Shown: in pieces, positions 22,835-31,248 of the stretch | How positions within the stretch are numbered: the first letter of the stretch is position 1 | Layout of the letters: each line of letters opens with the position of its first letter | Origin: Serratia rhizosphaerae | GTDB taxonomy: Bacteria; Pseudomonadota; Gammaproteobacteria; Enterobacterales; Enterobacteriaceae | Length of the DNA: 64,000 bases | Assembly: GCF_009817885.1 (NCBI RefSeq) | Contig: NZ_CP041764.1 | Coordinates: 62,001-126,000, forward strand | Reading direction: 5' to 3' | Notes under the pieces: generated by a model | Seen by the model: the letters and a program-made list of their open reading frames with translations, nothing else | Told to the model about the DNA's origin: nothing | The model's database searches: none | Position numbers and translations under genes: made by a program

Positions 22835-23090
22835 ACTGAAGCCGTGCCCGTTCTGCGGAAAGATCGGCGATAAAAACGAATCTCCTCTGCTTATTACCAT
22901 GAAAAAAACGGTTTGGCCTGCAGAAGTTGAGCTGATTTTTTCTCAAGTAGAGCGGGCATCGTCTTTGCCTTCGTCACATCAGGAGCGGCTGCGCTATCAC
23001 ATCAACAGAATGTTGTTGGAAAGCGTACCGATTCAAAAAATAACCACCGTCATATCGTCACTTGTAGAAAAATTGGAGCAATACGCATGA
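22827..23090 (+). CDS. Lar-like N-terminal zinc knuckle protein
   Basis: The 87-residue protein starts MTELKPCPFCGKIGDKN, the opening of Lar-family restriction alleviation proteins. The rest (EVELIFSQVERASSLPSSHQERLRYHINRMLLE) is a helical segment not expected in Lar, and the second cysteine pair is missing. It may be a fusion or an unrelated protein with a shared zinc-knuckle opening. It overlaps the methyltransferase start by four bases, a context that would suit an anti-restriction role. Confidence 0.6.
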   Translation: MTELKPCPFCGKIGDKNESPLLITMKKTVWPAEVELIFSQVERASSLPSSHQERLRYHINRMLLESVPIQKITTVISSLVEKLEQYA

Positions 23091-24934
23091 GAGAAATCAT
23101 CGTTGATAATTTTGCCGGTGGCGGCGGAGCGAGCACGGGTATTGAAATGGCCACTGGTCGTAGCGTTGACATTGCGATTAATCACGACGTTAACGCGATC
23201 GCGATGCACACAACGAATCACCCAGAAACGCTGCATTACTGTGAATCGGTGTTTGATATTGACCCGGTGGCCGCGACCGCCGGTCGGCCGGTCGGTTTGG
23301 CGTGGTTCAGCCCAGATTGTCGGCATTTCAGTAAAGCGAAAGGCTCCGCACCGGTGAAGAAAGAAATCCGGGGATTGGCATGGATCGTCATTCGCTGGGC
23401 GCTGCGCACTCAATTCCGCTGTGGCTATCTCGAAAACGTTGAAGAGTTTAAAACGTGGGGTCCGCTTGTCGCGGATGCTGATGGTAATGAGCGGCCGTGC
23501 CCGGCCCGGGCGGGAGAGACGTTTGAGGCATTCGTCGCGATGCTTTCGACGGGCATCAATGCAGATCACCCGGCGCTGGCCGAATGCTGCGAAACCTTGG
23601 GTATTGAGGCGGGTAGTGATGACCACCAGCGACTGATTCATGGGTTGGGGTATGCCGTGGATTTTCGTGAGCTACGAGCCTGCGACTATGGCGCACCGAC
23701 AATCCGCCGCCGGTTTTTTATGGTGATGCGCTGCGATGGGAAACATGTCGTGTGGCCAGAGCCAACGCATGGCGATCCGAAATCGCTGGAAGTGCAAAGC
23801 GGTAAGCTGCAGCCGTGGCGCACTGCAGCAGAATGTATTGACTGGTCAATTCCATGCCCGAGCATTTTCGAGCGCAAGCGGCCGCTGGCTGAAAATACCC
23901 TGCGCCGTATAGCACGCGGTCTACAGCGCTTTGTCCTGAATAATCCATCGCCATTCATTGTCGGTGCCGGAGGTTCGGAGTATCAGGCGAAACCACGTAG
24001 TGCTGATATGCCGATGCACACAATTCTGAAAGAGTCCCGCGCTGCATTGGTAACGCCATACATTGCGCGCATCGGGCAGACAGGATTTGGCGGCACCCGC
24101 ATGGCGTATAACGCGCTGGATCCGCTGACGACTGTCACAAGTAAAGCTGAACACCTGTTAGTGGCACCGATCATCGCCCGGCAATTCGGCGCAAGCGTCG
24201 GTCACCGAGCCGATGAACCCAGCGCAACTATCACCGCAGGTGGCGGCGGTAAATCGCAGCTGGTAGCGCCAACGTTAATCCAGGTTGGTTACGGTGAAGG
24301 ACCGGGTCAGGCACCGCGCGCCCTTGACCTTGGTAAGTCGCTGGGGACGGTGACCGCTGGCGGCAATAAGTTTGCCATTGCTGCAGCGCACCTGATTAAA
24401 CACTATGGCGGGAACTACACAGGTGCTGGCGCCGGATTGGATGAGCCGACGCACACGGTAACGACCACAGACCACCACGCGCTCGTATCCTCGCACCTGG
24501 TCAAGTTGCGCGGAACCTGCAAAGACGGCCAGGCCGTTACGGAGCCAATGCCTACGATTACAGCTGGCGGTCTGCATATTGGCGAGGTACGGGCGTTCTT
24601 GCTGAAGTATTACGGCAACGAGAAAGAGGGGCTGAACATTGAAGACCCGCTGCACACCGTGACAAGCCGAGATCGGTTCGGTTTGGTGACTGTCGCCGGC
24701 ATCGATTATCAGATCGTCGATATCGGTATGCGTATGTTGCAGCCGCATGAGCTGTATGCGGCTCAGGGTTTCCCGGGATGGTACATCATTGACCAGGACT
24801 ACCGTGGGGTGAAATACGCGAAAGATAAGCAAGTAGCTCGATGCGGCAATGCGGTTCCGCCACCGTTCGCAGAAGCATTGGTTCGCGCGAATCAGCCGGA
24901 GTTGTGCGTTTCTCAAGGAGGTATTGCAGCATGA
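23087..24934 (+). CDS. Phage C5 DNA cytosine methyltransferase (orphan)
   Basis: A 615-residue enzyme. Motif I is DNFAGGGGASTGIE (residues 7-20), motif IV is FSPDCRHFSKAKG with Cys78, motif VI is LENVEEF (115-121), motif VIII is RRRFF near 204, motif IX is LYAAQGFPGW and motif X is GNAVPPPFAEAL. The usual Pro-Cys pair of motif IV reads Pro-Asp-Cys, a feature of this phage subfamily. Between motifs VIII and IX lie about seven degenerate repeats (P-x-x-T-[VI]-T-x-n-LV) that may form an enlarged target-recognition region. No cognate nuclease is encoded nearby. Confidence 0.9.
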   Translation: MREIIVDNFAGGGGASTGIEMATGRSVDIAINHDVNAIAMHTTNHPETLHYCESVFDIDPVAATAGRPVGLAWFSPDCRHFSKAKGSAPVKKEIRGLAWIVIRWALRTQFRCGYLENVEEFKTWGPLVADADGNERPCPARAGETFEAFVAMLSTGINADHPALAECCETLGIEAGSDDHQRLIHGLGYAVDFRELRACDYGAPTIRRRFFMVMRCDGKHVVWPEPTHGDPKSLEVQSGKLQPWRTAAECIDWSIPCPSIFERKRPLAENTLRRIARGLQRFVLNNPSPFIVGAGGSEYQAKPRSADMPMHTILKESRAALVTPYIARIGQTGFGGTRMAYNALDPLTTVTSKAEHLLVAPIIARQFGASVGHRADEPSATITAGGGGKSQLVAPTLIQVGYGEGPGQAPRALDLGKSLGTVTAGGNKFAIAAAHLIKHYGGNYTGAGAGLDEPTHTVTTTDHHALVSSHLVKLRGTCKDGQAVTEPMPTITAGGLHIGEVRAFLLKYYGNEKEGLNIEDPLHTVTSRDRFGLVTVAGIDYQIVDIGMRMLQPHELYAAQGFPGWYIIDQDYRGVKYAKDKQVARCGNAVPPPFAEALVRANQPELCVSQGGIAA

Positions 24935-24987
24935 TTTTCACAATCTATGCCGCCATGTTCGCAGCAGCACCGGAGGTGGGCCAGTGA
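24931..24987 (+). CDS. Possible 18-residue peptide coupling methylase and small membrane protein
   Basis: ATG 24931 overlaps the methyltransferase stop (ATGA) and the ORF (MIFTIYAAMFAAAPEVGQ) ends where the next gene starts (gtga). The nested overlaps suggest translational coupling. The peptide is hydrophobic and may have no function beyond passing ribosomes on. Confidence 0.35.
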   Translation: MIFTIYAAMFAAAPEVGQ

Positions 24988-25157
24988 GAACGCTCATTAT
25001 CAGCGCCATAGCCACCAGCCCGGTCATGCTGTTATATCCAGTGCTCGGTTGGCCAGCGGTGGCTGTTTTGATCCTAAATACACTGATTTTAGCGGGTGTC
25101 GTGCGGTATATCTCAAACAGAAATCGTGATGATTCAGATAGTTGGGACGGTTATTAG
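24984..25157 (+). CDS. Small membrane protein (57 residues)
   Basis: The GTG start at 24984 follows ggaggtgggcca, a good site. The peptide has two hydrophobic segments (LIISAIATSPVMLLYPVLG and VAVLILNTLILAGVVRYI) and an acidic tail. No family is recognised. It lies between the methyltransferase and a Cys-rich protein in the pre-int block, where phages often carry superinfection or membrane-acting small proteins. Confidence 0.55.
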   Translation: MRTLIISAIATSPVMLLYPVLGWPAVAVLILNTLILAGVVRYISNRNRDDSDSWDGY

Positions 25158-25168
25158 AGATCCTCACA

Positions 25169-25513
25169 ATGGCAAAGACAGCAGCTGAAAGAAAGGCCGC
25201 ACAGCGGGAAAGGCAAAAAAATGATGGCGTGGCAAAGTTCGAATTGAAGCTCGACCGCCAGGAACTGGAAATGCTACGCGAGAACTGCGCAGCGCGCAGG
25301 CCACAACGGGAACCGTACGACATGGACGAGTACATCACGATGCTGATCAGGAAGGATAACGCTGAACTAAAAAAGCAAATGGCGGCGCTCAGTGAGCGCT
25401 GCTGCGGGAAGTGTAAAGACAAGCTGCCCGGCGATCCTGCCGGGTGTTACTTCCTTGGAGACTCGGAGTGCTGGCAGACGTACGGCTGGCATGAATTAAA
25501 ACTAATGGCGTGA
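25169..25513 (+). CDS. Small phage protein with Cys-rich C-terminus
   Basis: The 114-residue product begins MAKTAAERKAAQRERQKNDG. It has a helical, basic N-terminus resembling ribbon-helix-helix leader regions, a middle KLDRQELEMLRENCAARRP and a C-terminus with CCGKCKDKLPGDPAGCYFLGDSECW. The cysteines could hold a metal. Related proteins with this start occur near phage int genes, but no function is established. The ribosome site is weak. Confidence 0.65.
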   Translation: MAKTAAERKAAQRERQKNDGVAKFELKLDRQELEMLRENCAARRPQREPYDMDEYITMLIRKDNAELKKQMAALSERCCGKCKDKLPGDPAGCYFLGDSECWQTYGWHELKLMA

Positions 25514-25560
25514 CATGTCACGGCGTGAACCCCGTATGCGGCGGGTAGTGTGAGGGAATT

Positions 25561-25812
25561 ATGTTACAGATGTTGACGTTAGAAGAATGGGCAGCAGAAC
25601 GGTATCGGAGCAGGCCCCCCTCTCTTAATACTCTGCGCAGATGCGCTAAAGAGGGGCATTTCGTCCCACCAGCAAAAAAAGAGGGTCGATGGTGGCGCGT
25701 ACGGGAAGATGCCGAGCTTGTTGGATCACTGGCTGTGCCAGAAACAAAGAAAAGCGACAACCCTAGGTTAAAGAGGATATTGAGTGATGGCTGCCAGACC
25801 ACGGAAAAATAA
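25561..25812 (+). CDS. xis: Excisionase
   Basis: The 83-residue protein has the excisionase pattern: LTLEEWAAERYRSRPPSLNTLRRCAKEGHF followed by PPAKKEGRWWRVREDAELV, a winged helix that binds DNA in the minor groove. It bends the attachment site so that integrase performs excision. Its stop overlaps the integrase start region by about 26 bases, the common xis-int arrangement. Confidence 0.92.
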   Translation: MLQMLTLEEWAAERYRSRPPSLNTLRRCAKEGHFVPPAKKEGRWWRVREDAELVGSLAVPETKKSDNPRLKRILSDGCQTTEK

Positions 25813-26914
25813 TGTAAACATACCGAACCTCTATCCGCTGTATAACCGAGTCGTCAATAAAGTCTATTGGCGCTACCGACACCCAATTACTGGAAAATTC
25901 CATGCTCTGGGTGATAACGAGCAGGAGGCAAGGGAGATCGCGATAGAGGCAAATAACCGATTAGCTGAACAAAGATGCCGACAAATGTTAGCGATAAGCG
26001 ACAGAGTTGCGCAGATCCGTGGCAAAGAAATTACTGTCAGTACCTGGCTTGATCGGTATTGGAAAATACAAGAAGAGCGCCTTAATGCGGGTGACATCAA
26101 GCTAAACACGTTCAAACAGAAACGAAAACCAGTTGCTCTACTGCGCCAACGCTATGCAATGAAACCGCTACCTGCAGTGGATGCTCGCGATATTGCGGCG
26201 CTGCTGGATGAATACACAACCGCAGGACAGCCACGCATGGCCCAGATTGTCCGTTCTGTCCTGATCGACGTATTCAAAGAAGCGCAGCATGTTGGTGAGG
26301 TTCCACCTGGATATAACCCTGCACTTGCCACCAAGCAGCCACGCAGGAAAATTACAAGGCAGCGCCTCAGCCTGCAGGAGTGGCAGCAGATTTTTGATAT
26401 CGCAGACAAGAGCCATCGGTATATGGGTAATGCAATGCTGCTAGCCTTGGTTACTGGCCAGCGCCTCGGTGATATCTCAGCGATGAAATTCAATGATATA
26501 TGGGATGATTGTTTGCATGTTGTGCAAGAGAAAACTGGCACCAAGCTGGCGATCCCCCTCTCACTTCGCTGTGACGCAATAAACATGTCACTACGTGAAG
26601 TGATCGCGCGCTGCAGAGATTACGCTGTCAGCCCGTATCTGGTGCATTACTTCCGCACGACATCGATGGCACAGCGTGGCGCCCAGGTTACTGGCAATAC
26701 GCTCACTACCAATTTCAGTAAAGCGAGGGATAAGGCAAACATAAATTGGGGTGAAGGGACGCCGGCAACATTTCACGAGCAGCGTTCACTGTCCGAGCGA
26801 CTCTATAGCGAACAGGGGATCAACACCCAGCTATTATTAGGCCATAAATCTCAGAAACAGACGGATGGCTATCACGATGATCGCGGAAAGGACTGGATCA
26901 CAATAGCAGTGTGA
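25787..26914 (+). CDS. int: Tyrosine-type integrase (lambda Int-like)
   Basis: The 375-residue recombinase has an N-terminal arm-binding region with a basic start (MAARPRKNN), a core-binding domain and a catalytic domain. Active-site residues are visible: Arg226 in TGQRLGDIS, a beta-hairpin Lys253, His330-x2-Arg333 in TFHEQRSLS, His353 in LLGHKSQ and nucleophile Tyr362 in GYHDD. GTG at 25784 is an alternative start one codon earlier. It points at the icd 3' end, where attachment takes place. Confidence 0.96.
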   Translation: MAARPRKNNVNIPNLYPLYNRVVNKVYWRYRHPITGKFHALGDNEQEAREIAIEANNRLAEQRCRQMLAISDRVAQIRGKEITVSTWLDRYWKIQEERLNAGDIKLNTFKQKRKPVALLRQRYAMKPLPAVDARDIAALLDEYTTAGQPRMAQIVRSVLIDVFKEAQHVGEVPPGYNPALATKQPRRKITRQRLSLQEWQQIFDIADKSHRYMGNAMLLALVTGQRLGDISAMKFNDIWDDCLHVVQEKTGTKLAIPLSLRCDAINMSLREVIARCRDYAVSPYLVHYFRTTSMAQRGAQVTGNTLTTNFSKARDKANINWGEGTPATFHEQRSLSERLYSEQGINTQLLLGHKSQKQTDGYHDDRGKDWITIAV

Positions 26915-26934
26915 GAGTAGGTTTTTGGAGGGGT

Positions 26935-26967
26935 TTTTGATAAAACGTTTTGATAATGTTTTGATAA
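26935..26967 (+). repeat. Three direct repeats ttttgataa, probable integrase arm-type sites
   Basis: Copies lie at 26935-26943, 26948-26956 and 26959-26967, between the int stop and icd. Lambda Int binds short direct repeats in the attachment-site arms in the same place relative to int. The spacing of 13 and 11 bases is close to one helical turn. Confidence 0.65.
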
Positions 26968-26986
26968 AAAATGCAGTTCGTATAGT

Positions 26987-27016
26987 AAAAAAACGGGAGC
27001 ACTCAGGCTCCCGCTT
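26987..27016 (-). terminator. Rho-independent terminator of icd
   Basis: On the minus strand gcgggagc, a short loop and gctcccg are followed by a run of T, 20-50 bases after the icd stop. Confidence 0.88.
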
Positions 27017-27036
27017 TCAATCAAACGCTCAACACA

Positions 27037-28290
27037 TTACATGTGTTCGACGATAGCGTCGCCAAACTCTGAACATTTCAGCAGCTTAGCGCCTTCCATC
27101 AGGCGTTCGAAGTCATAGGTCACGGTCTTGGCGGCGATAGCGCCTTCCATACCCTTAACGATCAGGTCGGCAGCTTCGAACCAGCCCAGGTGACGCAGCA
27201 TCATTTCTGCAGACAGGATAACGGAACCTGGGTTCACTTTGTCCTGGCCGGCATATTTTGGTGCGGTGCCGTGGGTGGCTTCAAACAGCGCGCACTCGTC
27301 GCCGATGTTGGCGCCCGGCGCGATGCCGATGCCGCCAACCTGCGCAGCCAGTGCGTCAGAGATGTAGTCGCCGTTCAGGTTCATACAGGCGATCACGTCG
27401 TACTCCGCCGGACGCAGCAGGATCTGCTGCAGGAAGGCGTCGGCGATCACGTCTTTAACCACGATCTCTTTGCCGGTGTTCGGGTTCTTGATTTTCAGCC
27501 ACGGGCCGCCGTCAATCAGTTCACCGCCGAACTCTTCGCGCGCCAGTTCGTAGCCCCAGTCTTTGAAGGCACCTTCGGTGAACTTCATGATGTTGCCTTT
27601 GTGAACCAGCGTCACGGAATCACGGTCGTTGGTGATCGCGTATTCGATCGCCGCACGCACCAGACGTTTGGTGCCTTCTTCTGAACATGGCTTCACGCCG
27701 ATGCCGCACTGCTCTGGGAAACGGATTTTCTGCACGCCCATTTCGTCGCGCAGGAATTTGATCACTTTATCCGCTTCGGCAGAACCGGCTTTCCATTCGA
27801 TACCGGCGTAGATGTCTTCGGCGTTTTCACGGAAGATCACCATATCGGTCAATTCTGGGTGTTTAACCGGGCTAGGGGTGCCCTGGTAGTAACGCACCGG
27901 GCGCAGGCAGACATACAGATCCAGCTGCTGACGCAGGGCAACGTTCAGAGAACGGATACCGCCGCCGACCGGGGTGGTCAGAGGGCCTTTAATGGCAACG
28001 CGGTAGTCGCGGATCAGGTCCAGAGTTTCGTCCGGCAGCCACACGTCTTTCCCGTAAACGTGGGTGGATTTTTCGCCGGTGTAGATTTCCATCCAGGAGA
28101 TTTTACGCTCGCCGTGGTAAGCCTTATCAACCGCAGCATTAACCACATTAATCATGGCAGGGGTCACGTCAACGCCGATACCGTCGCCTTCGATGAACGG
28201 AATGATCGGGTTATGCGGAACAACCAGTTTACCCTGGGCATCGACCGTAATTTTTTTACCTTCTGCCGGAACAACTACTTTGCTTTCCAT
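27037..28290 (-). CDS. icd: Isocitrate dehydrogenase (NADP)
   Basis: A 417-residue TCA enzyme that converts isocitrate to 2-oxoglutarate with NADP. Start 28290 has an aaggagagg site; the longer frame is not used. The substrate loop reads PVGGGIRSLNVALR, with Ser114 equivalent to the phosphorylated Ser113 of E. coli. The C-terminus ends FGDAIVEHM. The prophage abuts the 3' end. In e14 and phage 21 lysogens the last part of icd is supplied by phage DNA, so the terminal codons here may be phage-derived although the frame is intact. Confidence 0.97.
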   Translation of the reverse strand: MESKVVVPAEGKKITVDAQGKLVVPHNPIIPFIEGDGIGVDVTPAMINVVNAAVDKAYHGERKISWMEIYTGEKSTHVYGKDVWLPDETLDLIRDYRVAIKGPLTTPVGGGIRSLNVALRQQLDLYVCLRPVRYYQGTPSPVKHPELTDMVIFRENAEDIYAGIEWKAGSAEADKVIKFLRDEMGVQKIRFPEQCGIGVKPCSEEGTKRLVRAAIEYAITNDRDSVTLVHKGNIMKFTEGAFKDWGYELAREEFGGELIDGGPWLKIKNPNTGKEIVVKDVIADAFLQQILLRPAEYDVIACMNLNGDYISDALAAQVGGIGIAPGANIGDECALFEATHGTAPKYAGQDKVNPGSVILSAEMMLRHLGWFEAADLIVKGMEGAIAAKTVTYDFERLMEGAKLLKCSEFGDAIVEHM

Positions 28291-28422
28291 CAACCTCTCC
28301 TTCAAGCGCAATTTTTGTTAATGCTTTGTAAGATGCGTGTCAATACTACTCGAATATTCAATCCGCGCCAATCCGAAACGGATTCAGTTATAATGCGCCT
28401 ATCATCCGCAAGTACAATAGAT
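28291..28422. promoter_or_regulatory. Divergent icd-rluE promoter region
   Basis: The 132-bp gap holds outward promoters for icd (minus) and rluE (plus). A tataat element occurs at 28388-28393 on the plus strand, suited to rluE. The icd leader carries a tatt-rich segment near 28350. Individual -35 boxes are not secure. Confidence 0.45.
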
Positions 28423-29049
28423 ATGAATAAATTCCCTGTTAAAAAACACCAAGTTAAACGATTCAGCCGACCGAATAGCGCCAAACGCCCTGTCCCGTCG
28501 GGACCACGCCGGGTGGTGTTATTCAACAAACCCTTCGATGTGCTGCCACAGTTCACCGATGAAGCCGGCCGCAGCACGCTGAAGGAATTTATTCCCTTTA
28601 ACGACGTCTACGCCGCCGGACGCCTGGACCGCGACAGCGAAGGACTGCTGGTGCTGACCAACGACGGCAAACTGCAGGCGCAGCTCACCCAGCCGGGCAA
28701 GCGCACCGGCAAAGTCTATTACGTACAGGTAGAAGGCGATCCGCAGGAGAGCGATCTGGCGCAGTTACGCAGCGGCGTAACGCTGAAGGACGGCCCCACC
28801 CTGCCCGCCGGTGTCGAGCGGGTGGCGGAGCCCGCGTGGCTGTGGCCGCGTACGCCGCCTATCCGCGAACGCAAAAGCATCCCCACCAGCTGGTTGAAAA
28901 TTACGCTGCATGAAGGGCGAAATCGTCAGGTGCGTCGCATGACGGCGCATATCGGGTTCCCTACTCTGCGTCTGATTCGCTACAGTATGGGGAATCTTTC
29001 ATTAGGTGATTTACAGCCTGGTGAATGGAAAACCACGGATTCACCGTAG
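28423..29049 (+). CDS. rluE: 23S rRNA pseudouridine synthase RluE
   Basis: The 208-residue enzyme makes pseudouridine 2457 of 23S rRNA. Key motifs are VVLFNKPFDVLPQF, the catalytic loop AAGRLDRDSEGLLVLTN with its Asp, and KITLHEGRNRQVRRM near the C-terminus. The start at 28423 gives MNKFPVKKHQVKRFS, which aligns with E. coli RluE; an in-frame ATG at 28393 lies in the leader. It is divergent from icd as in E. coli. Confidence 0.94.
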   Translation: MNKFPVKKHQVKRFSRPNSAKRPVPSGPRRVVLFNKPFDVLPQFTDEAGRSTLKEFIPFNDVYAAGRLDRDSEGLLVLTNDGKLQAQLTQPGKRTGKVYYVQVEGDPQESDLAQLRSGVTLKDGPTLPAGVERVAEPAWLWPRTPPIRERKSIPTSWLKITLHEGRNRQVRRMTAHIGFPTLRLIRYSMGNLSLGDLQPGEWKTTDSP

Positions 29050-29068
29050 CCAATCGGAGAGTTGCGCC

Positions 29069-29404
29069 ATGAAAACGTTCAGTACCCTGCTGTTAACCAC
29101 GCTGCTGTGCGCCGCCGGCGCGCAGGCCGCCAGTTTCGATTGCCGCAAGGCCGTCGCCAAGGATGAACAGGCGATTTGCGCCAGCCGATCGCTGAGCGAT
29201 AAAGACGTTGAAATGGCCACCAAATATCAGTTTCTGCGCGGCCTGTTCGCCATGGGTTTTCGCGGCGAAATGCAGGATCGGCAAAACAGCTGGTTGGAAA
29301 AACGTAAACAGTGCGGCAGCGACGTCGCCTGTCTGAGCAACAGCTACCGGCAGCGCATCGGCGAGCTGGACGCGATTTACAACAAAATCGATCGGCCGCT
29401 GTAA
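29069..29404 (+). CDS. LprI-like (DUF1311) secreted protein
   Basis: The 111-residue product has a clear signal peptide (MKTFSTLLLTTLLCAAGAQA, cleavage after AQA). The LprI/DUF1311 pattern follows: SFDCRKAVAKDEQAICASRSLSDKDVEMA and a later CGSDVACLSNSYRQRIGEL. The paired cysteines suggest disulphides. Related proteins act as lysozyme inhibitors in some bacteria, but this is not established here. The gene lies between rluE and nudJ, an addition to the E. coli order, with short gaps on both sides. Confidence 0.82.
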   Translation: MKTFSTLLLTTLLCAAGAQAASFDCRKAVAKDEQAICASRSLSDKDVEMATKYQFLRGLFAMGFRGEMQDRQNSWLEKRKQCGSDVACLSNSYRQRIGELDAIYNKIDRPL

Positions 29405-29413
29405 GGAGGCGTC

Positions 29414-29860
29414 ATGTTCAAACCGCACGTTACCGTCGCCAACGTGGTGCACGCCGCCGGCAAGTTTTTAATCGTTGAAGAGACCGTGAACCACAAGGCG
29501 CTGTGGAACCAGCCCGCCGGCCACCTGGAGGCCGACGAGACGCTGCTGCAGGCCGCCGAACGTGAACTGTGGGAAGAGACCGGCATCCGCGCCGCGCCGC
29601 AGTCATTTCTGAAAATGCACCAGTGGATCGCGCCGGACGGCACGCCGTTCCTGCGCTTTTGTTTCGTTGTCGAACTGCCGGCCATCGTGCCGACCGCGCC
29701 GCAGGACAGCGATATCGACCGCTGCCTGTGGCTCAGCGCCGACGAGATTCTGCACGCCTCCAACCTGCGCTCACCGCTGGTGGCGGAGAGCCTGCGCTGC
29801 TACCGGCAGCCCGAGCGCTACCCGCTTTCTCTGCTCGGCAGTTTTAACTGGCCGTACTGA
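29414..29860 (+). CDS. nudJ: Nudix phosphatase NudJ
   Basis: The 148-residue hydrolase has the full Nudix box GHLEADETLLQAAERELWEE plus TGI at residues about 37-59. NudJ removes phosphate from HMP pyrophosphate, thiamine pyrophosphate and nucleoside tri- and diphosphates. The start MFKPHVTVANVVH agrees with E. coli NudJ. Close packing with mnmA downstream matches E. coli. Confidence 0.95.
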   Translation: MFKPHVTVANVVHAAGKFLIVEETVNHKALWNQPAGHLEADETLLQAAERELWEETGIRAAPQSFLKMHQWIAPDGTPFLRFCFVVELPAIVPTAPQDSDIDRCLWLSADEILHASNLRSPLVAESLRCYRQPERYPLSLLGSFNWPY

Positions 29861-29956
29861 AGCACAATAAGTGCCGTGCGCGCAGGCCGCCATCGTGTTA
29901 AAATCCTGCGCCTGTTTTTTATCAGCACGGTTCGTGTTCAAGTTCGTGAGATCCCC

Positions 29957-31069
29957 ATGTCAGACAACAGCCAGAAAAAAGTAATCGTCGGAATGTCCGG
30001 CGGCGTCGACTCTTCCGTTACCGCCTATCTGTTACAGCAACAGGGCTATCAGGTCGCTGGGCTGTTTATGAAGAACTGGGAGGAAGACGACGACGAAGAG
30101 TATTGCTCCGCAGCGACCGATCTGGCCGATGCCCAGGCGGTATGCGACAAACTCGGCATTGAGCTGCATACGGTCAACTTCGCGGCGGAATACTGGGACA
30201 ACGTATTCGAGCTGTTCCTGGAAGAGTACAAGGCCGGCCGCACGCCGAACCCGGACATCCTGTGCAATAAAGAAATCAAGTTTAAAGCCTTCCTGGAGTT
30301 CGCCGCCGAAGATCTGGGCGCCGACTATATCGCCACCGGCCACTATGTGCGTCGCCAGGACGTTGACGGTAAGAGCCGTCTGCTGCGCGGCGTCGACGGC
30401 AACAAAGACCAGAGCTATTTCCTGTATACCCTGAGCCATGAGCAGGTGGCGCAAAGCCTGTTCCCGGTCGGCGAGCTGGAAAAGCCGGAGGTGCGCCGCA
30501 TCGCCGAACAGCTGGAGCTGGTCACCGCCAAGAAAAAAGACTCCACCGGCATCTGCTTTATCGGCGAACGTAAGTTCCGCGACTTCCTCGGCCGCTATCT
30601 GCCGGCGCAGCCCGGCCCGATTATTACCGTCGACGGTCAGACCATCGGCCAGCATCAGGGGCTGATGTACCACACGCTGGGCCAGCGTAAAGGGCTCGGC
30701 ATCGGCGGCATGAAAGACAGCAGCGAAGATCCGTGGTACGTGGTCGACAAAGACGTCGCCAACAACGTACTGATCGTCGCCCAGGGTCACGACCATCCGC
30801 GCCTGATGTCGCTTGGTCTGATCGCCCAACAGCTGCACTGGGTCGATCGCCAGCCGCTGACCGCCCCGCTGCGCTGTACGGTGAAAACCCGCTACCGCCA
30901 GCAGGATCTGCCGTGCACCATCACGCCGATCGACGATCAACGCATCGAAGTGCGCTTCGACGAACCGGTCGCGGCGGTGACGCCGGGCCAGTCGGCGGTG
31001 TTCTACCAGGGTGAAATCTGCCTGGGCGGCGGCATTATCGAACAGCGCCTGCCGCTCGAGGAAGGTTAA
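29957..31069 (+). CDS. mnmA: tRNA-specific 2-thiouridylase MnmA
   Basis: The 370-residue enzyme adds sulphur to C2 of wobble uridine 34 in tRNAs for Lys, Glu and Gln. The PP-loop VGMSGGVDSS is at residues 11-20. The catalytic cysteines are Cys103 (NPDILCNKEIKF) and Cys200 (STGICFIGE), matching E. coli Cys102 and Cys199. The start at 29957 is chosen because the upstream in-frame ATG at 29876 lies in the leader. It is followed by hflD and purB, as in E. coli. Confidence 0.97.
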   Translation: MSDNSQKKVIVGMSGGVDSSVTAYLLQQQGYQVAGLFMKNWEEDDDEEYCSAATDLADAQAVCDKLGIELHTVNFAAEYWDNVFELFLEEYKAGRTPNPDILCNKEIKFKAFLEFAAEDLGADYIATGHYVRRQDVDGKSRLLRGVDGNKDQSYFLYTLSHEQVAQSLFPVGELEKPEVRRIAEQLELVTAKKKDSTGICFIGERKFRDFLGRYLPAQPGPIITVDGQTIGQHQGLMYHTLGQRKGLGIGGMKDSSEDPWYVVDKDVANNVLIVAQGHDHPRLMSLGLIAQQLHWVDRQPLTAPLRCTVKTRYRQQDLPCTITPIDDQRIEVRFDEPVAAVTPGQSAVFYQGEICLGGGIIEQRLPLEEG

Positions 31070-31248
31070 GCCGCGGCACAGCCGGCACCCGGCCCGGCGC
31101 GCCGGCAATGCGCGCTGGGTTTAGCCCGCGTTTTATGGCATGATTTGCAACATTCACGATCATTATCGTTACCGGCGCGGGCAAAAGTTATCGTTTTGCC
31201 GTCACGCAGCCTGTCACCGTAAGCCATGTACCGTATACAGGAGTATTC

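Noticed and set aside
27037..27200. Prophage insertion as disruption of icd
   Set aside because: The icd frame is complete and ends normally, so it is an attachment site that preserves function, not a broken gene.
30032..31108. Long open frame antisense to mnmA (358 codons)
   Set aside because: It is a shadow of MnmA in a GC-rich gene, with a low-complexity, implausible protein composition.
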